Origin: Dermabacter sp.
Lineage (GTDB): Bacteria > Actinomycetota > Actinomycetes > Actinomycetales > Dermabacteraceae
Length of the DNA: 64,000 nt
Assembly (NCBI GenBank): GCA_030538475.1
Contig: JAUNTX010000008.1
Span: 1 to 64,000, forward strand
Direction of reading: 5' to 3'
Positions 1 through 7,981 of this stretch are shown one piece after another (positions within the stretch are counted from its first letter, which is position 1; each line of letters opens with the position of its first letter). The notes beneath the pieces are model-generated. The model saw nothing but the letters and a program-made list of their open reading frames with translations, was not told the DNA's origin and did not search any database. The position numbers and the translations under genes were made by a program.

Positions 1-134
1 GGTGGGTGCTGCGCACCCGCTCGTGGGTCCGCACCCACCCCTCATGCCTCCCTGCTTCATCGGCGCCTCCTTCCTCTGGCGCGTTCTGCCTACTCCAGAT
101 ACCTCTCACGCGCTCCTGCTACTTCTCGCGCGTG

Positions 135-183
135 GCGACACTGGATGGCGGCTGGGGCCTGGTTTGTCGCCATCGAGTGTCGC
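135..183. repeat. Dispersed hairpin repeat, copy 1
   Basis: The left arm at 135-150 (GCGACACTGGATGGCG) pairs with the right arm at 168-183 (CGCCATCGAGTGTCGC) at 15 of 16 positions across a 17-nt loop. The core GATGGCG...CGCCATC recurs at 401-457, 4380-4422 and 5487-5517. The outer arms differ between copies but stay complementary. Confidence 0.75.
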
Positions 184-400
184 TTCGGCGAGGAGTGCCG
201 GAGTAGCTTCGCAAGCTCGGTGCTCCTCGACTCTGGTTTCGCGCGGCGTCGACTCTCGCGCCTGAGGCACCTCCGGCCTTGATCCGGCCTCACATTCACG
301 TCGTCCCGATCCAAGGAGTCCCCGCTCTCCGTGGCGGCGAATCCCTTGAATCCGGTTCGTCGTGCTCTCGATGGTCCGCGCGTGGTTCCCTCAGCGCGGC

Positions 401-457
401 CACCGTGACGATTGATGGCGGCTGGAAGGCGTTGAGTCGCCATCGATGGTCGCGGTG
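401..457. repeat. Dispersed hairpin repeat, copy 2
   Basis: The arms at 401-420 and 438-457 are complementary at 17 of 20 positions, and two of the three mismatches are possible G-U pairs in RNA. The core is the same GATGGCG/CGCCATC as in copy 1, but the outer arm sequence differs. Conserved pairing with changing sequence points to a folded DNA or RNA element. Confidence 0.75.
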
Positions 458-1076
458 GAGCAACTACGCGGTGGAGCACTGTGATGGGGGGGGGAGGAGT
501 GAATGAGGTTGCGACTAAGCGCTGCGATGAGGCGGTGCAAAGAAGTGGTTGCGGTGAAGCACTCGAGGTTGGGCACCATGAAGGCGGCGCGGCGACTCGG
601 ATATGGCAGTCAACCCTGGTCGAGAGTGAAGGGGCCGCCGTGGATCCGCGGCGCACCACCAATGCCACCTATTGCTGATAGGAAAATCCCAGGTCAGCGA
701 TGGTGTAACCAACGATCAGGGGGCGTGTCAGCTCCGCGAGGATCGTTATCGCCCACGAGCTCCCGGAGTATTCCGGGTGCTGACGGGCATCAGGAGCTCG
801 TAGCGGAGCGATGAAAGAAGCAGGCCTCATGGCTGCCGGAGGTTTGCCGACTGGCGTCGATGCCTCGGAGAGCTTGGGGCTGCAGCGAGTGAACGCGCTG
901 CGCTATGCGCCTTACCTAGAGCAAGTGCTCGCCGTGACCGAGACGCGACGGTCTAAACCGTTCCCGAAAGAGCCACGGCACCCGCGTGCCCGCAAAAAAG
1001 CCCGAACTTGCGTGCCGGAAATCCCGGCGGCGCTGCTCCCGCGCAACGCCCACCCTCTAGCAGCCTCTTTCTGCGC

Positions 1077-2477
1077 CTAATCGCGATTCCATCCGCGCCG
1101 CCGCAGTGCGTCCACCACGCGCCCCACCAGCGGAAAGAGGTGCGGGTCTGTTCCAAGGATGCGCAGGCCGGTGATGCGCAGGCGATCCCTCACGGGATGC
1201 AGTGCAGCCCGAAGTTCTCGCAGTTCCGGGGCGGGAAGCGGGAAGGCGATGAGGTCGTCGGCGAAGGCGTTGAGGGTGAGCCACCCTTCCTCGGTGAGGG
1301 CGCGCGCCAGGCGGTCATCCTTCGACATTCGCCGCAGCGAGGTATGCGAGGCGCCTTGGTATTGCACTGCGACGCGCTCTTTGGGAAATGCGAGGTCGGG
1401 GACGGCGAGCAGGAAACCGGAGGCGTCTCGGATGCGGCGATTGGGAGATGGCTCGGGCAGCCCGGCGAGGGTGAGGATGAGCCGCGCCCTGGTCTCCTGG
1501 GGCGAATCCGACCCGACCCGAGCGAAGGCGTGGGCCTCGCGCAAGCGCCGCACGCCTTTCATCTGGGAGGCATCGTGGACGATCCCGGCGAGTCGAGAGA
1601 GTGTGCAGTGCGGTGAGGATCGTGACTCGAAACGGGGCCGAGGCTCGCGCACGAGGTGGTCGGCGATGACGACCAGGTCAACCGTGGTGAGGCTTTGCGC
1701 GAGGCTGCGCCAGGTAGCTTCGCGGGAGAGGACCGGGACTGTGGTGGGCGGCGCGCCGGGCATGCGTGACGCCCCCGGAATCCTGACGTGGGTGATGTCG
1801 GCATCGCTCACGAATGTCGTTCGGCAGGTGCTGGCGGCGTGTCGAACTCTCACGTGGCGCGTCCGGCTCGTGAGCGTCAGCGGATGGTCGCGCACCGCGC
1901 GGCGGAGGGTGGGCAGGTCGATGGGGTCGGCCCAGGAGCGGCTGGCCGGGCCTGTCGTGGATTCTCGCGCGCGCCCACCGAAGCGGGATTCGGTACCCGT
2001 GCCGGTCTGGTCGCTTTCACTTTGTTGCAGTGTGTGGGGCAGGGGTATATCCCAGGTGAGCGCCGCAGATTCGCGACTCACCACGAGGTCCGGCTTGTTC
2101 TGCATGATCGCGCGCGCAACGTCGAGCCGGCTCGCCGAATCGCCTGTGCACGCGAAGACGTTGAACGCCAGCCGCGTGTACGCCCGCGACTTCAGCTGCG
2201 AGCGCGTGACTCCCGCGACGGCCGCTTCGGCAACCGTGAAGGCGCGGTGGCGCAGGGCCGGTGGCGGGACATGCCGCGGGGGCCGACGGGAAGCCGGGCA
2301 CTTGGACCTCGGCGGGGGAGCAGTCTGCGACGGATCAACGTTTGCAGGCAACTCCGGCGCCTCGACACGCCCAATTCCGGCGGGTGTCGAGGTTCCCGCA
2401 GGCCACGCACCCCCCGCAGCCCCCGATGCCGGGCGCCGCGGCAGGGGAGCCGACGTCAACGAAGAAGATCCATGCAC
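1077..2477 (-). CDS. AbiEi/DUF559-like protein with altered catalytic motif
   Basis: The 466-residue protein starts at GTG 2477. After a low-complexity N-terminus of about 75 residues comes a winged-helix-like segment (RAFTVAEAAVAGVTRSQLK) of the kind found in AbiEi-type antitoxins. The C-terminal third resembles the Vsr/DUF559 nuclease fold, with ETRARL, GLPEPSPN, PDLAFP and a final EEGW. Actinobacterial relatives usually carry a VEYDG-like motif; here it reads VAVQYQG, so both acidic residues are glutamine. A catalytic nuclease role is therefore doubtful, and a DNA-binding or regulatory role is an inference. It lies alone on the minus strand with no partner toxin next to it. The start could be later, because the first 75 residues look unstructured. 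Confidence 0.65.
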   Translation of the reverse strand: MHGSSSLTSAPLPRRPASGAAGGAWPAGTSTPAGIGRVEAPELPANVDPSQTAPPPRSKCPASRRPPRHVPPPALRHRAFTVAEAAVAGVTRSQLKSRAYTRLAFNVFACTGDSASRLDVARAIMQNKPDLVVSRESAALTWDIPLPHTLQQSESDQTGTGTESRFGGRARESTTGPASRSWADPIDLPTLRRAVRDHPLTLTSRTRHVRVRHAASTCRTTFVSDADITHVRIPGASRMPGAPPTTVPVLSREATWRSLAQSLTTVDLVVIADHLVREPRPRFESRSSPHCTLSRLAGIVHDASQMKGVRRLREAHAFARVGSDSPQETRARLILTLAGLPEPSPNRRIRDASGFLLAVPDLAFPKERVAVQYQGASHTSLRRMSKDDRLARALTEEGWLTLNAFADDLIAFPLPAPELRELRAALHPVRDRLRITGLRILGTDPHLFPLVGRVVDALRRRGWNRD

Positions 2478-2695
2478 CCTTCAACCCTGGAGTATCGAGT
2501 CGAGATGTCAGGGCTCCACGATCATGCTTGTGCACAAGCGGCACCGATGCCGACGTACACACACGGGTCCGAGTGCGGGGTGCATCGACTCGGTGACCGA
2601 GTGTGTGGAGTCTCCAGCCGTCCGCCGGCCCGAGTGTGGAGCGCACCGGCCCCACTCACGCACGCGCGAGCGAAACCGCGCCCCCGTCGGCCCGC

Positions 2696-3172
2696 CTAAC
2701 GCCCATCCAACGCATCCAGCACCTGACCGCTGGTAGCCGTCGGCAACACCCGATCCCCCACCACCGCTAGCGGCAGCGCATCGAACCCGCCGTGCTGCTT
2801 CGCGAACGCCCGCGCCTCCGCATCGTGCATGTAATTCACCCAGGTCAAACGCGAATCATTCGGCCGCAACCCCACCTGAATCTGCGCCGACGCCCGATCC
2901 ACCGTCGACCACACGATGATCGCGTGCCCCTCGCCACGCGTCCGCGCCGCCTCCGCCCACGGCGTATGCAAGCCCTTGCGCGACGGTGACACCCACCACG
3001 CCATGAACAGCGACACCACCGCGAACACAATCGCGACCTGCCACCACCCATTCCACGCCAGAAGCAGCGCCAACACCACGCCCACCACGACGAACAGCGC
3101 GGTCCGCTTCCACAACTGAATCGCCGACGGATCCGCCCCCGGCCTGCGCCTACTCATCCTCATCACACCCAA
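2696..3172 (-). CDS. Membrane-anchored glutaredoxin-like protein lacking CxxC
   Basis: The 158-residue protein has two hydrophobic segments at about residues 23-60 (FVVVGVVLALLLAW and VAIVFAVVSLFMAWWV), then an SP..KG.H.PWAEA linker and a glutaredoxin-like domain. The fold signature is visible as IIVWSTVDRAS, then LTWVNYMHD, ALPLAVVGDRVLPTA and a final VLDAL. Family members have WxPGCPFC at the redox site. The aligned residues here are DRAS, so both cysteines are gone and thiol chemistry is unlikely. The stop of the upstream LysR gene overlaps the start by 23 bp, so the two are probably co-transcribed. Internal ATGs at 3163 and 3157 are alternative starts. Confidence 0.7.
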   Translation of the reverse strand: MGVMRMSRRRPGADPSAIQLWKRTALFVVVGVVLALLLAWNGWWQVAIVFAVVSLFMAWWVSPSRKGLHTPWAEAARTRGEGHAIIVWSTVDRASAQIQVGLRPNDSRLTWVNYMHDAEARAFAKQHGGFDALPLAVVGDRVLPTATSGQVLDALDGR

Positions 3173-4079
3173 TCACCGAACAGCCATGCTTCGAGGCCTC
3201 CGCCGTCAACGCCGCGACGAACGCGGCAATCGCCGGGATCTTCAACGCGCCCGGACGATTGACGATCCCGATCTGGCGCATGTCGAGCCCCTGCAGCGTC
3301 TTCACCGCGACAGTCTCGTGCGGATACGCCTCGAGCGCAATCTCGGGCAGCAGCGCGATGACGCCCGTGCCGTGGCTGATGAGCCGCTGCACCACGGTCG
3401 AATCGTCGGAGGAGTACTTGACGCGCGGCGTGAACCCGGCCGCCTCCGCGCTTGCCAGCAGGTGAGCGCGGCACCGCGAACAGCCGGCCACCCAGTTCTC
3501 ATCGGACAGGTCGTCGAGGGACAGGTCATCGCGGTCGGCGAACGGGTGATCCACGGGCAGCACGAGCCGCACTGGATCGGCCAGAATCGGGGTCCACTCG
3601 AGCGCGCCCTCCTCGCTGACCGGCGTGTCCGAGTACCGAAAAATCATCGCCACGTCGAGCTCGTTGCCCAGCACGCCCGCGATCGCCTCCGGCGGCTCAA
3701 GCTCGGTGAAGTTCAGGTCGATCCCGGGGTGCGCGGTCGTCATCGACGCCAGCGTGGCGGGCAGGAGAATCGCAGCGGCCGACGGGAATGCCGAGAACCG
3801 CACGCGGCCCTTCTTCAGGGCGGCGATGTCGTCCATTTCCCGATGGGCGGCGGCAAGGTTCGAGGCGATGGCGGCCGCGTGAGCAGCGAGGCGCGCGCCC
3901 GCCTCCGTGGGGGTCACGCCGCCTGAGCTGCGCAGGAGCAGCTGCATGCCGGTGTCCTTCTCGAGAGCAGCGAGATGCTGGGAGACCGCGGGCTGCGTCC
4001 ACCCGAGTTCGCGGGCCGCTGCGCCAATGGAGCCGTTGGTGATGACGGTGTGGAAGATGACGAGTCTGCGGGGGTCCAT
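3150..4079 (-). CDS. LysR-family transcriptional regulator
   Basis: The 309-residue protein has the usual LysR length and order. The N-terminal winged helix-turn-helix covers about residues 1-60 (ARELGWTQPAVSQHLAALEKD is the recognition region). A periplasmic-binding-like effector domain fills the rest, with the typical RVRFSAFPSAAAILLP opening. LysR proteins bind a small ligand and activate or repress nearby, often divergent, genes. The divergent side here is the 2.1-kb gene-free tract, so no target is obvious. It overlaps the downstream glutaredoxin-like gene and probably forms a two-gene operon with it. The effector is unknown. Confidence 0.9.
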   Translation of the reverse strand: MDPRRLVIFHTVITNGSIGAAARELGWTQPAVSQHLAALEKDTGMQLLLRSSGGVTPTEAGARLAAHAAAIASNLAAAHREMDDIAALKKGRVRFSAFPSAAAILLPATLASMTTAHPGIDLNFTELEPPEAIAGVLGNELDVAMIFRYSDTPVSEEGALEWTPILADPVRLVLPVDHPFADRDDLSLDDLSDENWVAGCSRCRAHLLASAEAAGFTPRVKYSSDDSTVVQRLISHGTGVIALLPEIALEAYPHETVAVKTLQGLDMRQIGIVNRPGALKIPAIAAFVAALTAEASKHGCSVIGCDEDE

Positions 4080-4379
4080 GGCGTCATGCTATCGCGAAGC
4101 CCCAAGTGTTCCTTATGGAGCGCTGGGTGATGGTGGGTCCTCGCTGCGGTGAATGGCCGTGCGGTGGCGTTATGGACCGTAGTGGTGATTATGGCCTGGG
4201 TGTTGGTGAGGCTGTGGCGGTTCGGCTGGTTCGGGTGGCTGTGGTGGTCGCGGAAGGTGGCGTGCGGCGGTCGCGGTGGTTGGCGTGTGGTGGTCGTTTG
4301 ATGCCTGGCGTTCAGGTGCGACTTCAGTTGCCTCCTGCAGGGCGCAGCCTCGGTCGCGGACCCACCTTTCCGCGAGTCG

Positions 4380-4422
4380 TCAATGGATGGCGACTGGGAG
4401 TCGGCGAGTCGCCATCCATCGT
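4380..4422. repeat. Dispersed hairpin repeat, copy 3
   Basis: The arms at 4380-4395 and 4407-4422 match at 14 of 16 positions, with 13 contiguous pairs (ATGGATGGCGACT against AGTCGCCATCCAT). It shares the GATGGCG/CGCCATC core of the other three copies. Confidence 0.75.
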
Positions 4423-4497
4423 CCCGGTGGCGCGGGGGGGGGGGCGATAGATCGTCGGGTGGGATAGATGGCGAGCCGAGGGCGCTTGTAGGCGTAC

Positions 4498-4522
4498 AAG
4501 GGCGCCCTGCGGGTCGGTCACG
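4498..4522 (+). repeat. 25-bp inverted repeat, left member
   Basis: This 25-mer begins AAGGGCGCCCTGCGGGT. It recurs in reverse orientation at 5366-5390 with two mismatches. A small hairpin (CTTGTA...TACAAG, 4485-4500) abuts its left side. The pair brackets the sRNA unit and may mark the ends of an old insertion or another repeated element. Confidence 0.6.
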
Positions 4523-4774
4523 GGCGCGGGAGGAGTCGACTCGGAGTTAGCGGGAGGGGGCTGGCCCGAGTGGGGAGGAGTGCGGGTGTTTGAGTGAGCC
4601 GCGGGTGTCGGAGTGAGCCGTGACAGGCATGGAGTGGGCGCCGTGGACCGCACGTCCTACGCCTGAAGAGTTGCCTGAATGCGAGGGTGGTTGGGGTGTC
4701 CGCGAGCACCGGCTTGCGAAAAAGCGAATATTGCAAGACGGGGGTTGCGTAATCGCGAACAAGGGTGCAGACTG

Positions 4775-4806
4775 TTCTTCGTGAGGTTAGGCAAGCCTCA
4801 TAGACT
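4775..4806 (+). promoter_or_regulatory. DtxR/IdeR-like iron box over a promoter
   Basis: The 19-mer at 4782-4800 (TGAGGTTAGGCAAGCCTCA) is an imperfect palindrome. It matches 15 of 19 positions of the DtxR/IdeR consensus TTAGGTTAGGCTAACCTAA. It fills the 17-bp spacer between a weak -35 (TTCGTG, 4778-4783) and a -10 (TAGACT, 4801-4806), where an iron-loaded repressor would block RNA polymerase. No protein-coding gene follows. The only thing downstream is a structured transcript ending at the terminator at 4897-4939. The box match is read directly from the sequence; its use by a DtxR-type protein is an inference. Confidence 0.55.
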
Positions 4807-4940
4807 CGAAGATGGTGGCCGTTCACGGCAACTTCTTGGCCCCATCTTCGTGAGGACGGCAGCGAACCCTGGACCAGTTCGCGCCACCTCGACCTTGGCG
4901 ATCCGCCCCGAATGCTCACCGGGGCGGATCGCCCTTTTTG
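4807..4940 (+). ncRNA. Putative iron-regulated small RNA
   Basis: A transcript started from the -10 at 4801-4806 would run about 130 nt to the terminator. Its 5' part can fold: CGAAGATGG at 4807-4815 pairs with CCATCTTCG at 4842-4850. The stem continues inward after one bulged T with GGCC (4817-4820) against GGCC (4838-4841), giving 13 pairs. A 46-nt linker precedes the intrinsic terminator. There is no open reading frame with a ribosome binding site. In mycobacteria the IdeR-controlled sRNA MrsI has the same plan (iron box, about 100 nt, terminator), so an iron-sparing role is a reasonable hypothesis. The 10-mer CTTCGTGAGG occurs both at the promoter (4777-4786) and inside the RNA (4846-4855). 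Confidence 0.5.
4897..4939 (+). terminator. Intrinsic terminator of the putative sRNA
   Basis: A perfect 14-bp stem (4897-4910 with 4920-4933, GGCGATCCGCCCCG and its complement) closes a 9-nt loop and is followed by CTTTTTG. It is the only strong terminator in the 2.1-kb tract and serves a plus-strand transcript. Confidence 0.8.
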
Positions 4941-5365
4941 TGCGCCCCGGGCTGGTCGATCCGTTCTTCGCCAGGTCGTGACCGCCCCCACCTCACCGAG
5001 GACGACGGCGAGCACCGGGCATACTCGCAGGGCATGTTCGATGCCCTAAACCCGCAGGTCAACCCAATGATTCGCAGGCTCTCATACACGCATTTTGGCC
5101 TATAACCCCGGAGTCGCGAGCGAAGGAAGAGCGGCGGTGTGACGAGAAGAGGCGGAGCGCCGGAGTCGATGCGACCCGCCCGTGCAGGAGCGCGTCCTCG
5201 ACCTCCTCGGGAAGTTGCACGAGGAAGCTGATCGCCGGAGTCGCGAGCAGAGGTGAAGCTCCCGAGCTATGGAGTGGCGCAGCCGCGGGCATGCCGCAAG
5301 CAAATGCCTGATCCCTGCACGATGTGCGACCGGCCTCCGCGCCCGCTGCTCCCCAAGCCTCAGAG

Positions 5366-5390
5366 CGTGACCAACCCGCAGGGTGCCCTT
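5366..5390 (-). repeat. 25-bp inverted repeat, right member
   Basis: This is the reverse-complement partner of 4498-4522, identical at 23 of 25 positions. It lies just left of hairpin copy 4. Confidence 0.6.
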
Positions 5391-5486
5391 GACCGCCAGA
5401 AAGTCCGCGCTCAGCTCGCTCCTTTCGGTCGGGCACCCGGGTGAGTGTCGCCGTGCACAGGCGGCGAAAAGCGCGCGGGGACGAAA

Positions 5487-5517
5487 GATGGCGGCTGGGG
5501 CGGCGTGAGTCGCCATC
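5487..5517. repeat. Dispersed hairpin repeat, copy 4
   Basis: The arms GATGGCGGCT (5487-5496) and AGTCGCCATC (5508-5517) pair at 9 of 10 positions over an 11-nt loop. The flanking bases match the other copies less well, so this looks like a degraded copy. Confidence 0.65.
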
Positions 5518-5528
5518 GAGTGTCACCT

Positions 5529-5620
5529 GGGGGAAGGAGGGTCGGGGGAGGGGGAAGCCAGGGGCAAAGCAATGGGGGATCTGCGGCGGAGTGAGAAGCC
5601 AGGGGCAAAGCAATGGGGGA
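5529..5620 (+). repeat. G-rich segment with 26-bp direct repeat
   Basis: A 26-mer beginning GAAGCCAGGGGCAAAGC occurs identically at 5554-5579 and 5595-5620, with a period of 41 bp. The bases just before it (5529-5554) contain four or more closely spaced runs of three to five G, which satisfies the simple G-quadruplex pattern. Degenerate versions of the GAAGCC...GGGG unit continue to about 5840. Confidence 0.7.
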
Positions 5621-6212
5621 GCCGGGGTGGGGAGTCGTGAGGGCCGCGGGGCGGGGAGGGAAGCCATGGAGTAGCCGTGGGAAGGGGGAGCGTCGTGGGG
5701 GCTGCGGGGAACGCAAGCAGTGGGGGAGCTTGGGATGGAGAAGCCGGGGAGGAGTGGTGTGGGGCGGGGAGAGGGGCCGTAGAGAAGGAAAGCAGTGGAG
5801 GGGCCATGGGCGGGTGACCGGGGCGAAGCCGGGGGAGTCTCGGCGGAAGTGGGGTGCAGGGTCCTCGGCAGCACTGGCGTGCGGAGTAGAACCAAGCAGG
5901 CCAGCCAAGCCAGGAGTTACCGCAAGCCAGGAGGCAAGGGGGCCGCCTTCGGGGTGAAGCCATAGTCGTTCTCGGAGTCACCGCAAACCGAGAGGCAAGG
6001 GGTAGGGCCCGTGAGAGGGCACCGGGCCCGTGGGAGGCGACCAAGCCCCGCGGGCCGGATCGCTGTCCTAACCGTGTGGTCAAAGCCGCACCGATGTGCA
6101 TGTTGCTGGTGGGCGGCGGTGGATATGCTGGAAAAGTTGGTTGACTGCCCTTCCCCTGTTCCTTGGTCCCTGCCGCGCGGCGGGCGAGCCGAGGCTGAAT
6201 TGATGGTGTGCT

Positions 6213-7979
6213 GTGACGATTGAAGATTTCCTCCGGCTGCTGCTGCGAAACGCGTTGCTGCTGATCATCTTGACGGTGGTTGGGTTCGGGGCTGGCTACG
6301 GCTACTCGTACACGAAGACGCCGGTGTATGAGGCGACGGCGCTGGGCTACGTGGCGACGAGCGTGACCACCGACGAGGCGGGCAACGTTGTCCCGACGGG
6401 TGCGAATGCGCCGGCGGGTGGCGAGGACTCGAAGTATGGGACGGCGCAGACGTTCCTGCCGCTGTTCAATACGCGCGCGGTCGGGCAGTCGATTGTGGAC
6501 CAGTTGGGGCTGGATCTGAGCCCGGATGGGGTGGCGTCGGGGTTGACGGCGAGTATCGACCCGAATGCTCCGATCATTACGGTGAAGGCGCGGGCGACGA
6601 CGCCGCAGGCGGCGATGGATATCGCGAACGCGTCGATTTCTGCGGTGGATCGCGAGGGGGCGTTCCTGCAGACGGGTGACCGCGACAGTGAGGCGGCGCC
6701 GATGAAGCTTATTCAGTATCAGACGGCCGACGGTGGCGGTGTGCCGGTGGCGCCGGATCGGATGCAGTTCGGGGCGATTGGTGCGGGTGCTGGCCTGCTG
6801 TTGGCGCTCGCGATTGCGTGGCTGCGTAACCGCAATGATTCGCGGGTGCGCACGGTGGAGGATGTGCGGTCGAAGACGCCGGTGTCGGCGCTCGGTGTGC
6901 TGCCGGATTCTAAGGATTTTGGTCGGAAGAAGGATGGTCTGCTTCCGGAGCCGAACTTGTTCCATTCGAAGGAGGCGCTGCGGAAGCTGCGCACGAACCT
7001 TCGCTTCGCGAACGTCGATAATCCGCCGCGGTCGATTGTGGTGAGTTCGTCGGCGCCGGGTGAGGGTAAGTCGACGGTGTCGGGCAACCTGGCGCGCGTG
7101 ATCGCGAAGTCGGGGCAGCCGGTGGTGCTGGTGGATGCTGACCTTCGGCGCCCGGTGGTGGCGAAGGAGTTTGGCCTGGATGGTTCGGTGGGCTTGTCGC
7201 AGTTGATTGCGGGGGCCGTGACGGCGGACGACGTGGTGCAGGAGTCGGCCACGAAGAATCTGCTGATTCTTCCGGCGGGTCAGATTCCGCCGAATCCGTC
7301 GGAGCTGCTGGGGTCGCAGCGGATGCGCGACATCATTCATGACCTGGCGGAAGAGTATTTCGTGATCGTGGATGCGCCGCCGATTTTGGCGGTGACGGAT
7401 GCGGTGCTGCTGAGTCGTCACACGGATGGGGCGATTCTCGTGGCGGTGCCGGGCCGCACGCGCGTGGAGGGGTTGTCGCGGGCGATTGAGTCGATTCGTC
7501 ACGTGCAGGGCACGGTGCTGGGCGTGGTGATGAACCGCGCGTCGACCAGCCGGTTGAACCGTTTGGCGTATGGCGATGCGGAGTATGGCTATTCGAGCTA
7601 CGGCTATTCGGCGTACCGCACCACGTATGACTCGGAGACGGGTAAGCGCCTCAAGCGGAAGCAGCGCAAGAATGCGCTGGATATTGAGGGGGCGTCGGCG
7701 GCGGGCGCGGGCGATCAGGTGATTCGTCCGGCCGTGGATGGTGGCGTCTATGGCGAGGATGGGCGCGAGCTGGGCCCGCGGGCGCAGGCGCGTCGGCGTG
7801 CGCGTGCGGCTCGGGAGCAGGCGGCGAATCCGACGCAGGGCTCCGGCGCGCAGGCTTCGCCAACGCAGGGGCAGGCGCAGGGGCTCGGCACTCAGGCCCC
7901 GGGCGCCCAGGGGTCGGGGGCTCAGGGGCCGACGTCAGCGTCGCGCGCTCCGGCGTCTTCTGACTCGCGCGAGGGCTAG
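6213..7979 (+). CDS. Capsular polysaccharide co-polymerase / BY tyrosine kinase
   Basis: The 588-residue protein (GTG start) couples chain-length control to autophosphorylation in Wzx/Wzy capsule export. An N-terminal Wzz-type segment carries membrane helices at about 11-30 and 185-205. The cytoplasmic kinase follows, with Walker A APGEGKST (about 281-288), Walker A' VVLVDADLRRP (about 304-314) and Walker B FVIVDAPP (about 383-390). A tyrosine cluster around 453-472 (YGDAEYGYSSYGYSAY) is the expected autophosphorylation tail, followed by an unusual 100-residue Gln/Gly/Ala-rich extension. It heads the capsule operon. The likely cognate phosphatase is the low-molecular-weight enzyme at 26596-27267. 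No strong ribosome binding site is visible, so the start is less certain. Confidence 0.9.
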   Translation: MTIEDFLRLLLRNALLLIILTVVGFGAGYGYSYTKTPVYEATALGYVATSVTTDEAGNVVPTGANAPAGGEDSKYGTAQTFLPLFNTRAVGQSIVDQLGLDLSPDGVASGLTASIDPNAPIITVKARATTPQAAMDIANASISAVDREGAFLQTGDRDSEAAPMKLIQYQTADGGGVPVAPDRMQFGAIGAGAGLLLALAIAWLRNRNDSRVRTVEDVRSKTPVSALGVLPDSKDFGRKKDGLLPEPNLFHSKEALRKLRTNLRFANVDNPPRSIVVSSSAPGEGKSTVSGNLARVIAKSGQPVVLVDADLRRPVVAKEFGLDGSVGLSQLIAGAVTADDVVQESATKNLLILPAGQIPPNPSELLGSQRMRDIIHDLAEEYFVIVDAPPILAVTDAVLLSRHTDGAILVAVPGRTRVEGLSRAIESIRHVQGTVLGVVMNRASTSRLNRLAYGDAEYGYSSYGYSAYRTTYDSETGKRLKRKQRKNALDIEGASAAGAGDQVIRPAVDGGVYGEDGRELGPRAQARRRARAAREQAANPTQGSGAQASPTQGQAQGLGTQAPGAQGSGAQGPTSASRAPASSDSREG

Positions 7980-7981
7980 CC

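Larger units (their letters stand above)
1..1076. other. Gene-free tract with hairpin repeats
   Basis: I see no convincing gene here. The long reading frames are arginine-, proline- and serine-rich, have no recognisable domain and overlap one another in several frames. The stretch carries two copies of a dispersed inverted repeat, annotated separately, and a run of nine G near position 490. It ends at the stop codon of the minus-strand gene that begins the first gene cluster. Confidence 0.6.
4080..6212. other. 2.1-kb gene-free tract with repeats and a probable sRNA
   Basis: No reading frame here looks like a protein. The longest, at 5059-5895 on the minus strand, is proline-rich and only reflects a G-rich plus strand. 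The tract carries two copies of the dispersed hairpin, a 25-bp inverted pair, a 26-bp direct repeat, an 11-G run at 4434-4444, a strongly purine-rich segment at about 5525-5850, and the iron-box/sRNA unit at 4775-4940. The last 100 bases should contain the promoter of the capsule operon, but I see no clear -35/-10 pair there. Confidence 0.6.

Noticed and set aside
90-668. A 192-residue minus-strand frame with two similar internal stretches
   Set aside because: The internal similarity is the dispersed hairpin repeat translated, not a protein repeat. The same DNA repeat lies outside any frame elsewhere.
5059-5895. A 278-residue minus-strand proline-rich frame
   Set aside because: It mirrors the purine-rich plus strand, has no domain, crosses the hairpin copy and the direct repeats, and lacks a ribosome binding site.
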